From the NCBI GenBank assembly GCA_964020155.1, contig OZ026559.1:337501-382500 (forward strand): DNA of 45,000 bases. The letters are read 5' to 3'. The DNA comes from Chondrilla cf. caribensis (Eukaryota > Porifera > Demospongiae > Chondrillida > Chondrillidae). Below are positions 1-10,639 of this stretch, piece after piece. Made by a program: the position numbers and the translations under genes. Within the stretch, counting starts at the first letter, position 1; each line of letters begins with the position of its first letter. The notes beneath the pieces are model-generated. The model worked only from the letters and a program-made list of their open reading frames with translations. It made no database searches and was not told the origin of the DNA.

Positions 1-264
1 GTGTCAACTTATGGAAGTGTTCAATAATACGGCTTTCATCACTTGCATCAATTTCTTCTGGATTTTGTACAATTCTGAGGATTCTCACAACTGTCGCCCC
101 TCCAACTTTGCCTTATACACTTCTCTTCTGGTAGTTTTCTCAGTATTGTCCTTCATCTACATAAATGTGTGTGGGTGTAGGAAGGTATAGCGATTTTGTT
201 ACACTCAGGCATGCTGTTCACTTAGGTGTAGAGTGTGTACGTGAACCCAGATCCGTTCCTTCAG
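1..264. other. Intron sequence upstream of the first visible CAD exon
   Basis: No exon could be recognised here. The segment ends in a pyrimidine-containing acceptor (ccttcag) directly before the CAD exon at 265, so it is probably the preceding intron of CAD. The rest of CAD (glutaminase, CPSase, dihydroorotase and the N-terminal ATCase half) would lie to the left of the window. Confidence 0.5.
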
Positions 265-956
265 GTGACGCTGGTTGGAGACCTCAAGCATGGCCGAACT
301 GTCCACTCGCTGGCCCGACTCCTCACCAACTACACGGTCCGTCTTGTCTACGTCTGTCCCAAGTCGCTGTCTATGCCGCAAGATGTGTTTGAGTACGTTG
401 ACAAAAAGGGAATAAAGCAAGTTAGTGATGGTTGTGAGGGTGGAACGTGGGAAGGTTGTGGGATGATAGGGAGAGTGGAGGGTGGAGGTGAGGGGATGAT
501 AGTGAGGGTGGAGGCAAGATGGTGAGGTGAGAGGAAGATAGTGAGGGTGGAGGTGAGGGGAAGATAGTGAGGGTGGAGGCGAAGGGAAGATAGTGAGGGT
601 GGAGGTGAGGGGAAGATAGTGAAGGTGGAGGTGAGGGGATGATGGTGAGGGTGGAGGTGAGGGGAAGATAGTGAGGGCAAGATGAGGGGAGATGGTGTAC
701 ATGTGTGTCATTGCCAGGTGGGTAGGGTGGATTATGTGTGTTCTTACATGTGTACATGTGTTCTTTACATGCATTCTTACATGTGTACATGTGTTCTATA
801 CATGTGTTCTTACATGTGTACATGTATGCATCATGTGATCATGTCTGTGTGCACAGGATTATTGCTCCTCGCTGGAGGAAGCCATACCCGACTCTGATAT
901 AGTTTACATGACCCGAATACAGAGAGAGAGATTTTCCTCAACTGAGGAGTACCAGA

Positions 957-992
<36 letters not shown>

Positions 993-1761
993 ATGTGTGT
1001 GTGTGTGCGTGTGTGTGCGTGTGTATTGCGTGTGTGCGTGCGTGCGTGTGTGTGTGCATGCACGCATGAGCATGTGTGTGTGTGTGTGTGTGTGTTTGTG
1101 TGCGCGCGTGTGTGTTTAAGTTAATTCTCCCCAATAATGTCCAAGGTAAAAGGCTGCTTCGTTCTGACACCAAAAGTGTTGACTCTGGCAAAAGAAAAGA
1201 TGGCCATTCTTCACCCTCTACCTCGTGTGGACGAGATCAGGTGAATTCACCAACTTCAGCACAGTCACCTTGTCCACCACAGTCACCACAGTCACAATCA
1301 TCACCACTATCACAAAATTCATAAAGGTTCACCACATTTACTGATATCACCAATATCACCACATTCACTGATATCACCACATCCACCAATATCACCACGT
1401 TCACCAATATCACCACGTTCACTGAATTAGCCACGTTCATCAATACACCACGTTCACCAATATCACCACATCCACCAATATCACCATGTTCACCAATATC
1501 ACCACGTTCATCAATATCACCACGTTCACCGAATTAGCCACATTCACCAATATCACCACATTCACTGATATCACCACGTTCACCAATATCACCACATTCA
1601 CCGATATCACCACATTCACCAATATCACCACGCTCACTCCTCCTTTTAGTATTGAGGTGGATTCGGACCCGAGAGCAGCCTACTTCCGACAGGCCAAGAA
1701 CGGAATGTACGTCCGAATGGCCCTCCTGGCCACTGTAGCTGGAGTGATTGGAGGAGTGTGA
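265..1761 (+). CDS. CAD: CAD protein, C-terminal aspartate transcarbamoylase exons (partial at 5' end)
   Basis: Four exons are seen: 265-420, 857-958, 1146-1240 and 1650-1761 (stop TGA). Phases agree at every junction (0, 0, 2) and give about 154 residues. The product is the C-terminal, aspartate-binding part of ATCase, which joins carbamoyl phosphate and aspartate in de novo pyrimidine synthesis; in animals it is the last domain of the cytosolic CAD polyprotein. Visible family motifs are [13 protein letters not shown] (with the aspartate-binding Arg), [10 protein letters not shown] (Arg/Gln active-site loop), HPLPRVDEI (carbamoyl-phosphate loop) and [18 protein letters not shown] near the end. 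The C terminus runs a few residues past the usual end (GVIGGV). Introns hold a 26 bp minisatellite, a GT tract beginning at the donor, and an 18 bp minisatellite. The family call is firm from motif order; the acceptor at 1146 is inferred from phase and alignment length. Confidence 0.95.
431..695 (+). repeat. 26 bp G-rich minisatellite in a CAD intron
   Basis: Imperfect tandem copies of a purine-rich unit of about 26 bp (core GTGAGGGTGGAGGTGAGG, then GGAAGATA), roughly nine to ten copies. It fills most of the intron between the exons ending at 420 and starting at 857. Downstream to 840 are short ACATGTGTACATGTG repeats. Confidence 0.85.
959..1111 (+). repeat. (GT)n microsatellite that includes the 5' splice site
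   Basis: The CAD exon ends ..CAGAAG and the intron begins directly with an interrupted (GT)n run, so the repeat itself supplies the GT donor. Interruptions are mainly GC, AT and TT steps. Confidence 0.9.
1325..1640 (+). repeat. 18 bp minisatellite in the last CAD intron
   Basis: Tandem, mildly diverged copies of an approximately 18 bp unit (TTCACCAATATCACCACA with ACTGATATCACC variants), about 17 copies. It ends just before the acceptor ccttttag at 1649. Confidence 0.9.
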
Positions 1762-1904
1762 ATTAAAGAAACAATCTGTTAATTTTTTGGTAGTTTTCTT
1801 CTTAAGTTGTAATTTTCCATTGGACAATCTCCAATTATTACGATGTGATTGGAGTGTGTGCATGTCATGAGTGGGAGTGGCATTGTCTGAATGACAACCT
1901 GCTC

Positions 1905-2950
1905 CGATGAACTGTAACCATTTCTGGTCACCGTGAGGTCTGTAGCACATCCAGGGGGAGGAGGAGGAGAGGGTGTGGAGGGATCATCTATTGTGTTATT
2001 ATGTGACATGGATGTTAGTGGAGGCTGTGGTGACCAGATAAAATCCCCTGGCTGGTCACCGTGAGGTCTGTAGCCCCTCCATCGAATGTACTTACAAAAG
2101 TATATATATTGTATATGATATGGATATTGGGGAGCCTTTGTGACTGGCATGCAGCAAAACGTATTTCATTGGTCACCCCCAGGTCAGTACCACCTCCAGG
2201 AATGTGTATGTACATGCATCAGTATTACCACTATGATCCATCACATGGGCATCAGAGTGACAATTTGACATTATTTTTTTTAGCTGCTGGTCACCACAGG
2301 GTCTATAGCACCTGTACTAAAATGTACATACAAAAGTATATATGTTATTATATTATGCATCATATGGGCACCGGGGAGTGTTTATGACCGATAGTGGAAC
2401 GTTTTATTGGTCACCACCAGGTCTGTACCACTCCAGGAGGGTGTATATTTATCAGTATTCGTGCTATGATGTACCACATTGACCCTGGAGAGGCCATGGT
2501 GACCAGCAATAAAATTTGACATTTACAAGCCGGCACATACTGGAAGGTGTGCATGCATCGGTATTCGTGTTGTAAAAAGTTTGATATGGACACTAGGCAG
2601 GCCATGGTGACCAAAAACAGAATGTTAAATCACTTGAGTTGCATGTCCCCACGAGGCCTATAGCACCTATAGGGAAATGTACTGTACATACATCAGTATT
2701 TGTTCTGTGATGCATCACGTGGACACTGGAGAGGATAAAATTTGACATTTTCTTGCTGATCTCCACAAGGTCCATATCACATATATACTGGAGGGTGTGT
2801 ATACGTATGTACATATTTGTATCATCAAGTTTGATGCGGATACTGGGCTGTCCGTGGTGACCAGCCACAAGATGTGAAATTCCATGGCCAGTCACCAAGA
2901 GGTCTATAGCAACTCAATATTGGACTGTACATACAAATGTATTAATGCAC
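1905..2950 (+). repeat. Diverged ~120 bp tandem monomers (satellite family B)
   Basis: Landmarks of the form GGTCACC..GAGGTCTGTAGC recur near 1927, 2056, 2170, 2290, 2410, about 2645, 2760 and 2890, a spacing of 114-130 bp. Each monomer also carries an ACATACAAAAGTATAT-like middle, a CATGGACACTGGG-like segment and a closing TGGTGACCAGCAA. The copies differ widely, unlike the homogeneous array at 5909-8625. The stretch 1762-1904 before it is CAD 3' flank with no clear feature beyond an ATTAAA right after the stop codon. Confidence 0.8.
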
Positions 2951-5908
2951 GTATGCTTTGTAGCCCTTGTTATTCAAGGTGGTGCTATGGCCAAATGTTG
3001 GCCATAGCACCACAGTCAATGTATGGGGAGAATAGGGAAAAAATACACTTAGCACCATCTTGCATAGCTCGTGGGTGAGGGGGCGTGTCACCCTGATATT
3101 TTCAACACATCTAGCTTGAGATGTGAGCTAAGTTATGAAACACTTCCCATCTCTTTGTGTGCTTTGTAACCCTTGTTATTCAAGGTGGTGCTATGGCCAA
3201 ATTTTGGCCATAGCACCACGGTCAATGTATGGGGAGAATAGGGGAAAAGGCACTCAGCACCATCTTGAATAGCTCGTGGGAGAGAGGGCGTGTCACCCTG
3301 GTATTTTCAACACATCTAGCTTGAGATGTGAGCTAAGTTATGAAACACTTCCCATCTCTTTGTGTGCTTTGTAACCCTTGTTATTCAAGGTGGTGCTATG
3401 GCCAAATTTTGGCCATAGCACCACGGTCAATGTATGGGGAGAATAGGAAAAAATACACTTAGCACCATCTTGCATAGCTCGTGGGTGAGGGGGCGTGTCA
3501 CCCTGATATTTTCAACACATCTAGCTGGAGATGTGTACTAGGTTATGAAACACTTCCCATCTCTTTGTGTGCTTTGTAACCCTTGTTATTCAAGGTAGTG
3601 CTATGGCCAAATTTTGGTCATAGCACCACAGTCAATGTATGGGGAGAATAGGGAAAAAATACACTTAGCACCATCTTGCATAGCTCGTGGGTGAGGGGGC
3701 GTGTCACCCTGATATTTTCAACACATCTAGCTGGAGATGTGTACTAGGTTATGAAACACTTCCCATCTCTTTGTGTGCTTTGTAACCCTTGTTATTCAAG
3801 GTGGTGCTATGGCCAAATTTTGGTCATAGCACCACAGTCAATGTATGGGGAGAATAGGGAAAAATACACTTAGCACCATCTTGCATAGCTCGTGGGTGAG
3901 GGGGCGTGTCACCCTGATATTTTCAACAAATCTAGTTGGAGATGTGAGCTAAGTTATGAAACACTTCCCATCTCTTTGTGTGCTTTGTAACCCTTGTTAT
4001 TCAAGGTGGTGCTATGGCCAAATTTTGGCCATAGCACCACGGTCAATGTATGGGGAGAATAGGGAAAAAATACACTTAGCACCATCTTGCATAGCTCGTG
4101 GGTGAGGGGGCGTGTCACCCTGATATTTTCAACACATCTAGCTGGAGATGTGTACTAGGTAATGAAACACTTCCCATCTCTTTGTGTGCTTTGTAACCCT
4201 TGTTATTCAAGGTGGTGCTATGGCCAAATTTTGGCCATAGCACCACGGTCAATGTATGGGGAGAATAGGGAAAAAATACACTTAGCACCATCTTGCATAG
4301 CTCGTGGGTGAGGGGGCGTGTCACCCTGATATTTTCAACACATCTAGCTGGAGATGTGAGCTAAGTTATGAAACACTTCCCATCTCTTTGTGTGCTTTGT
4401 AACCCTTGTTATTCAAGGTGGTGCTATGGCCAAATTTTGGCCATAGCACCACGGTCAATGTATGGGGAGAATAGGGAAAAAATACACTTAGCACCATCTT
4501 GCATAGCTCGTGGGTGAGGGGGCGTGTCACCCTGATATTTTCAACACATCTAGCTGGAGATGTGTACTAGGTTATGAAACACTTCCCATCTCTTTGTGTG
4601 CTTTGTAACCCTTGTTATTCAAGGTGGTGCTATGGCCAAATTTTGGCCATAGCACCACAGTCAATGTATGGGGAGAATAGGGGAAAAGGCACTTAGCACC
4701 ATCTTGAATAGCTCGTGGGTGAGGGGGCGTGTCACCCTGATATTTTCAACACATCTAGCTGGAGATGTGAGCTAAGTTATGAAACACTTCCCATCTCTTT
4801 GTGTGCTTTGTAACCCTTGTTATTCAAGGTGGTGCTATGGCCAAATTTTGGCCATAGCACCACGGTCAATGTATGGGGAGAATAGGGAAAAAATACACTT
4901 AGCACCATCTTGCATAGCTCGTGGGTGAGGGGGCGTGTCACCCTGATATTTTCAACACATCTAGCTGGAGATGTGAGCTAAGTTATGAAACACTTCCCAT
5001 CTCTTTGTGTGCTTTGTAACCCTTGTTATTCAAGGTGGTGCTATGGCCAAATTTTGGCCATAGCACCACGGTCAATGTATGGGGAGAATAGGGAAAAAAT
5101 ACACTTAGCACCATCTTGCATAGCTCGTGGGTGAGGGGGCGTGTCACCCTGATATTTTCAACACATCTAGCTGGAGATGTGTACTAGGTTATGAAACACT
5201 TCCCATCTCTTTGTGTGCTTTGTAACCCTTGTTATTCAAGGTGGTGCTATGGCCAAATTTTGGCCATAGCACCACGGTCAATGTATGGGGAGAATAGGGA
5301 AAAAATACACTTAGCACCATCTTGCATAGCTCGTGGGTGAGGGGGCGTGTCACCCTGATATTTTCAACACATCTAGCTGGAGATTTGAGCTAAGTTATGA
5401 AACACTTCCCATCTCTTTGTGTGCTTTGTAACCCTTGTTATTCAAGGTGGTGCTATGGCCAAATTTTGGCCATAGCACCACGGTCAATGTATGGGGAGAA
5501 TAGGGAAAAAATACACTTAGCACCATCTTGCATAGCTCGTGGGTGAGGGGGCGTGTCACCCTGATATTTTCAACACATCTAGCTGGAGATGTGTACTAGG
5601 TTATGAAACACTTCCCATCTCTTTGTGTGCTTTGTAACCCTTGTTATTTAAGATGGTGCTATGGCCAAATTTTGGCCATAGCACCACAGTCAATGTATGG
5701 GGAGAATAGGGGAAAAGGCACTCAGCACCATCTTGCATAGCTCGTGGGTGAGGGGGCGTGTCACCCTGATATTTTCAACACATCTAGCTGGAGATGTGTA
5801 CTAAGTTATAAAACACTTCCCATCTCTTTGTGTGCTTTGTAACCCTTGTTATTCAAGGTGGTGCTATGGCCAAATTTTGGCCATAGCACCACGGTCAATG
5901 TATGGGGA
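2951..5908 (+). repeat. Satellite family A, 205-206 bp tandem array (~14 copies)
   Basis: The landmark GCTTTGTAAC recurs at 2955, 3161, 3366, 3571, 3777, 3982 and 4188 and onward at the same pitch to about 5834. Copies are nearly identical. Every unit contains a perfect inverted repeat, GTGGTGCTATGGCCAAA, one T, then its reverse complement (17 bp arms). Two subtypes differ at GATGTGAGCTAAG versus GATGTGTACTAGG. The array passes into family B at about 5909. Short open frames here are by-products of the repeat. Confidence 0.95.
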
Positions 5909-8625
5909 TGAATGTGGCACTGGGGGGAAATCAAAATGCATGCACATTTTTTGCTTGTCACCACGAGGCTTATAGCGCACTCAGGACAATCTGAATGCTT
6001 CCAAAATTGTGTTGGTGAGTTTGGCATGGACACTAGGTAGCCCTTGGTGACCAGCAAAGAAATCTCAAATTGCTTAGGTGATCACCACAAGGCGTATTAC
6101 ACTTATATATGAATGTACATACAAAGTATATACATTTTATTATATGTGGCACTGGGGGGAAATTTTGGTCGACATCAAAATGCATGCTTTTTGCTATCAG
6201 AAGGTAGCTACTAGGTCCAAGAGTGTGTCTGTGCATTCGGATTTCAGCTATGATGCATTACGTGCACACAGGAGAGGCCGTGGTGACAAGCCAAAAAATT
6301 GACATTTTTTTGCTTGTCACCACGAGGCTTATAGCGCACTCAGGACAATCTGAATACTTCCAAAATTGTGTTGGTGAGTTTGGCATGGACACTAGGTAGC
6401 CCTTGGTGACCAGCAAAGAAATCTCAAATTGCTTAGGTGATCACCACAAGGCGTATTACACTTATATATGAATGTACATACAAAGTATATACATTTTATT
6501 ATATGTGGCACTGGGGGGAAATTTTGGTCGACATCAAAATGCATGCTTTTTGCTATCAGAAGGTAGCTACTAGGTCCAAGAGTGTGTCTGTGCATTCGGA
6601 TTTCAGCTATGATGCATTACGTGCACACAGGAGAGGCCGTGGTGACAAGCCAAAAAATTGACATTTTTTCGCTTGTCACCACGAGGCTTATAGCACACTC
6701 AGGACAATCATAATGCTTCCGAAATTGAGTTGGTGAGTTTGGCATGGACACTGGGTAGCCCTTGGTGACCAGCAAAGAAATCTCAAATTGCTTAGGTGAT
6801 CACCACAAGGCGTATTACACTTATATATGAATGTACATACAAAGTATATACATTTTATTATATGTGGCACTGGGGGGAAATTTTGGTCGACATCAAAATG
6901 CACGCTTTTTGCTATCAGAAGGTAGCTACTAGGTCCAAGAGTGTGTCTGTGCATTCGGATTTCAGCTATGATGCATTACGTGCACACAGGAGAGGCCGTG
7001 GTGACAAGCCAAAAAATTGACATTTTTTCGCTTGTCACCACGAGGCTTATAGCACACTCAGGACAATCATAATGCTTCCGAAATTGAGTTGGTGAGTTTG
7101 GCATGGACACTGGGTAGCCCTTGGTGACCAGCAAAGAAATCTCAAATTGCTTAGGTGATCACCACAAGGCGTATTACACTTACATATGAAAGTACATACA
7201 AAGTATATACATTTTATTATATGTGGCATTGGGGGGAAATTTGGTCGACATCAAAATGCATGCTTTTTGCTATCAGAAGGTAGCTACTAGGTCCAAGAGT
7301 GTGTCTGTGCATTCGGATTTCAGCTATGATGCATTACGTGCACACAGGAGAGGCCGTGGTGACAAGCCAAAAAATTGACATTTTTTTGCTTGTCACCACG
7401 AGGCTTATAGCACACTCAGGACAATCATAATGCTTCCGAAACTAAGTTGGTGAGTTTGGCATGGACACTGGGTAGCCCTTGGTGACCAGCAAAGAAATCT
7501 CAAATTGCTTAGGTGATCACCACAAGGCGTATTACACTTATATATGAATGTACATACAAAGTATATACATTTTATTATATGTGGCATTGGGGGGAAATTT
7601 TGGTCGACATCAAAATGCACGCTTTTTGCTATCAGAAGGTAGCTACTAGGTCCAAGAGTGTGTCTGTGCATTCGGATTTCAGCTATGATGCATTACGTGC
7701 ACACAGGAGAGGCCGTGGTGACAAGCCAAAAAATTGACATTTTTTCGCTTGTCACCACGAGGCTTATAGCACACTCAGGACAATCATAATGCTTCCGAAA
7801 TTGAGTTGGTGAGTTTGGCATGGACACTGGGTAGCCCTTGGTGACCAGCAAAGAAATCTCAAATTGCTTAGGTGATCACCACAAGGCGTATTACACTTAT
7901 ATATGAATGTACATACAAAGTATATACATTTTATTATATGTGGCATTGGGGGGAAATTTTGGTCGACATCAAAATGCATGCTTTTTGCTATCAGAAGGTA
8001 GCTACTAGGTCCAGGAGTGTGTCTGTGCATTCGGATTTCAGCTATGATGCATTACGTGCACACAGGAGAGGCCGTGGTGACAACTCAAAAAATTGACATT
8101 TTTTTGCTTGTCACCACGAGGCTTATAGTGCACTCAGGACAATCATAATGCTTCCGAAATTGTGTTGGTGAGTTTGGCATGGACACTAGGTAGCCCTTGG
8201 TGACCAGCAAAGAAATCTCAAATTGCTTAGGTGATCACCACAAGGCGTATTACACTTATATATGAATGTACATACAAAGTATATACATTTTATTATATGT
8301 GGCACTGGGGGGAAATTTGGTCGACATCAAAATGCACGCTTGTTGCTATCAGAAGGTAGGTACTAGGTCCAGGAGTGTGTCTGTGCATTCCAATTTCAGC
8401 TATGATGCATTATGTGCACACAGGAGTGGCCGTGGTGACAACTCAAAAAATTGACATTCTTTTGCTTGTCACCACGAGGCTTATAGCGCACTCAGGACAA
8501 TCTGAATGCTTCCGAAATTGTGTTGGTGAGTTTGGCATGGACACTAGGTAGCCCTTGGTGACCAGCAAAGAAATTTCAAATTGCTTAGGTGATCACCACG
8601 AGGCATATTACACTTATATACATAC
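5909..8625 (+). repeat. Satellite family B, 359 bp trimeric higher-order repeat (~7 copies)
   Basis: The landmark GTCACCACGAGG recurs at 5959, 6316, 6675, 7034, 7392, 7751, 8110 and 8468, a period of 357-359 bp with few mismatches. Inside each period three related sub-blocks start near +0, +124 and +239 (TTGTCACCACGAGG, GATCACCACAAGG, GCTATCAGAAGG). Each closes with a CACTGGG..TGGTGACCAGCAA-like end, so the unit is a trimer of the ~120 bp monomer seen at 1905-2950. The last copy breaks off near 8625. Since 359 is not a multiple of three, reading frames do not continue between copies. Confidence 0.93.
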
Positions 8626-9593
8626 AAAATGGTAGGAAATACAAAATGGCGTGTGCCGGTCGACGAGATACGTACCTAAATACCTGACCCATTGTAGCAT
8701 AATGCGGTGTGCTAGATTTGGTATACATAATATAACTTATTGTGTTGACATTGTGATAATAGATTATTGTAAAACAGGTACTGGCAATAGTTCTATTTTG
8801 ATGTATGTGTTTGCAGTGCTACACAGAACTATTAATTTTGCATGTGGAGGTCTGCCTTGTTTCCCACCAGAACAAGTGGTACTCTGAGAGCAGATGTGAT
8901 ACTTGAGTATGATAATCACAGTGGATCACATAATGATGTACTCACTGGTTACTACCAGTCATGTCCAGTATCTTGTCATGAATGATCTGCACTACTTCAA
9001 AACTGAACACAAAGCAAGTGAACATATTCTATCAGTTAATATACCTCAACCCATACCCTACACAACCACACCTCGAAGATGCAATTTGGTAATATCTTCT
9101 CTTTGCAGTGGAATACTGCTATGTCCCTTACAGTGTTCGCGCATTCTCCGACGAAGTTTCTATCACAGGAAAGCAATAATGCACATACAGTCTGGAATGC
9201 AGGAAAACTTCACATACCCTCGGGTTTTATAGTATGAAACAGAAGACTTTGTAAAGCTCCCTTGCTGTAGCTACGAGCTACGTAGCTCCACCATCTTCGA
9301 GTATATTCGAATTTAGGAAATACTGCAACATCATATAATATGCATTCCTACGCGTAACTACTACAGTGAATTTATATTGTGCGAACAAAATGGCCGATTT
9401 CAAAACGCCGACAATTAGGATTTGGGCTAGAATTTGAGCGCAAAGACTTCAGCGAACTTTAAATCTTCACCGAAGGTTCTTCTAAACCTATTAGAGACGA
9501 TCAAGTGATTCGAGTGCCTGGGGGTGGCCTATTCTCCGAATTGAACATTGAGGGCAACTTTAAATAGAGCAGATAATAATAATAAAATAGATA
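8626..9593. other. Non-repetitive spacer, no recognised gene
   Basis: This stretch is largely free of tandem repeats. It contains splice-acceptor-like strings (tgtttgcag near 8815, ctctttgcag at 9108) followed by short open stretches, but I could not join these into a phase-consistent or recognisable protein on either strand. A decayed or lineage-specific gene is possible. Confidence 0.4.
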
Positions 9594-9890
9594 GGTCACG
9601 GTGGCGGGGTGGTCAGGTGACACGATTCTAGGCTCCAGGTCGCGGGTTCGAATCCTCAATAGGACGGTTTTTTTCTCTGAAAAAAATAGCTCACTTCCTG
9701 GTGGTCAGTCGCAATACTCTCTACAAAGAACCGTAGGGGGGAGCTTTGGGACTCGCGGCTGACCTCCCAGCTAGAATAGTGTCTTCTGCATTTGTGGAAT
9801 GACGCAAGTACACAGTATCTGTGGAAAGTCCCTGTAAACTCTACATATATAGGTGTCTTTGACCCTGAGTGGGTGACTATTTTATTAATT
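9594..9890 (+). mobile_element. tRNA-derived SINE
   Basis: The left end looks like a tRNA: a GGTGGCGGGGTGGTCAGGTG stretch at the A-box position, then CCAGGTCGCGGGTTCGAATC with a near-consensus RNA polymerase III B box (GGTTCGAATCC). The T-arm stem does not pair well beyond three base pairs and the acceptor stem is not closed, so it is not a working tRNA. A non-tRNA body follows (GAGCTTTGGGACTCGCGGCT region). The 3' limit is approximate and no target-site duplication was found. Confidence 0.65.
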
Positions 9891-10639
9891 ACAAATCCGA
9901 GAAATGTGATCATCATAATACAGTATTTTGATACTTGAACAAATTATGGACAACATAAGGTTGGAAAGAGTGAAAGCTATTGCTACACCCACGTACCTAC
10001 CGTTTTAACTAATATTTATTATGTAATTATGCGATTATTTTAATTGTCAATAACAAGTATCTATGGCCTAAATAAGTATACCCAACTTAACCTAAGTGTC
10101 AGTCGATTAGAACAGAGGGAATGGGTATTTCCTGTGAATGTGTAAAAGGGGTGGGTCCTGTATTGATGTTAAGGCGTTAAAATCAAGATGCTGATTGTCC
10201 TACATGTATAGTTGAATTTGACATTAATTTTTACAAAGCCAAAAGGTTTCAAAATGAAAGTATGTCAGTCACCTTTATCGGTTTGGAACACTTACGTATG
10301 TTTGCAAGAAGTTCAACTGTGGTATAATATGACTGAATCAACTTTTGTAAATTATTAATAAGTAGAATGGTAATTTTAAAGTTTTCAATTCTTATTACTG
10401 TCAATGCAAAGAACTGTGATATTTCTCTGGAAGTGTTCAGAGAAGACCTGCAGGAAGGCAAGAGCAGAGCATTCACATTTTACATACCAGCTACAGGTAT
10501 GCACCTAGTGACCCTCTCACCTCGGTCCTTCAATACTGTCCTACTAAACAGTTTGGAGAAGTACCTCTGGAGAGTTAAAAATATGTTCACAACAATTTGA
10601 CTATTTCAGTGGACACTGCTAACCTCTGCTAAAGGTCCA
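9891..10639. other. Unassigned spacer with one exon-like segment (10412-10496)
   Basis: The segment 10412-10496 is open in one frame (AKNCDISLEVFREDLQEGKS and onward), follows an AG and ends in a good donor, CTACAG|GTATGC. It resembles an isolated internal exon, but no partner exon or protein family was recognised. The rest shows no feature. Confidence 0.25.

Noticed and set aside
205..823. Open frames of 110-189 codons on the minus strand over the CAD intron
   Set aside because: Low-complexity Ser/Pro/His product of the 26 bp minisatellite, antisense to CAD exons.
6078..8454. Repeated 60-88 codon open frames on both strands within the 359 bp array
   Set aside because: They recur only because the DNA repeats; the period is not a multiple of three, frames do not connect, and both strands are open equally. 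No domain is visible.
2951..8625. CRISPR array, because of regular palindromic repeats
   Set aside because: Units are 205-359 bp with no unique spacers, no cas genes, and the genome is animal.
9600..9672. Functional tRNA gene
   Set aside because: A B box is present, but the acceptor stem and most of the T stem do not pair, and a SINE-like body follows.
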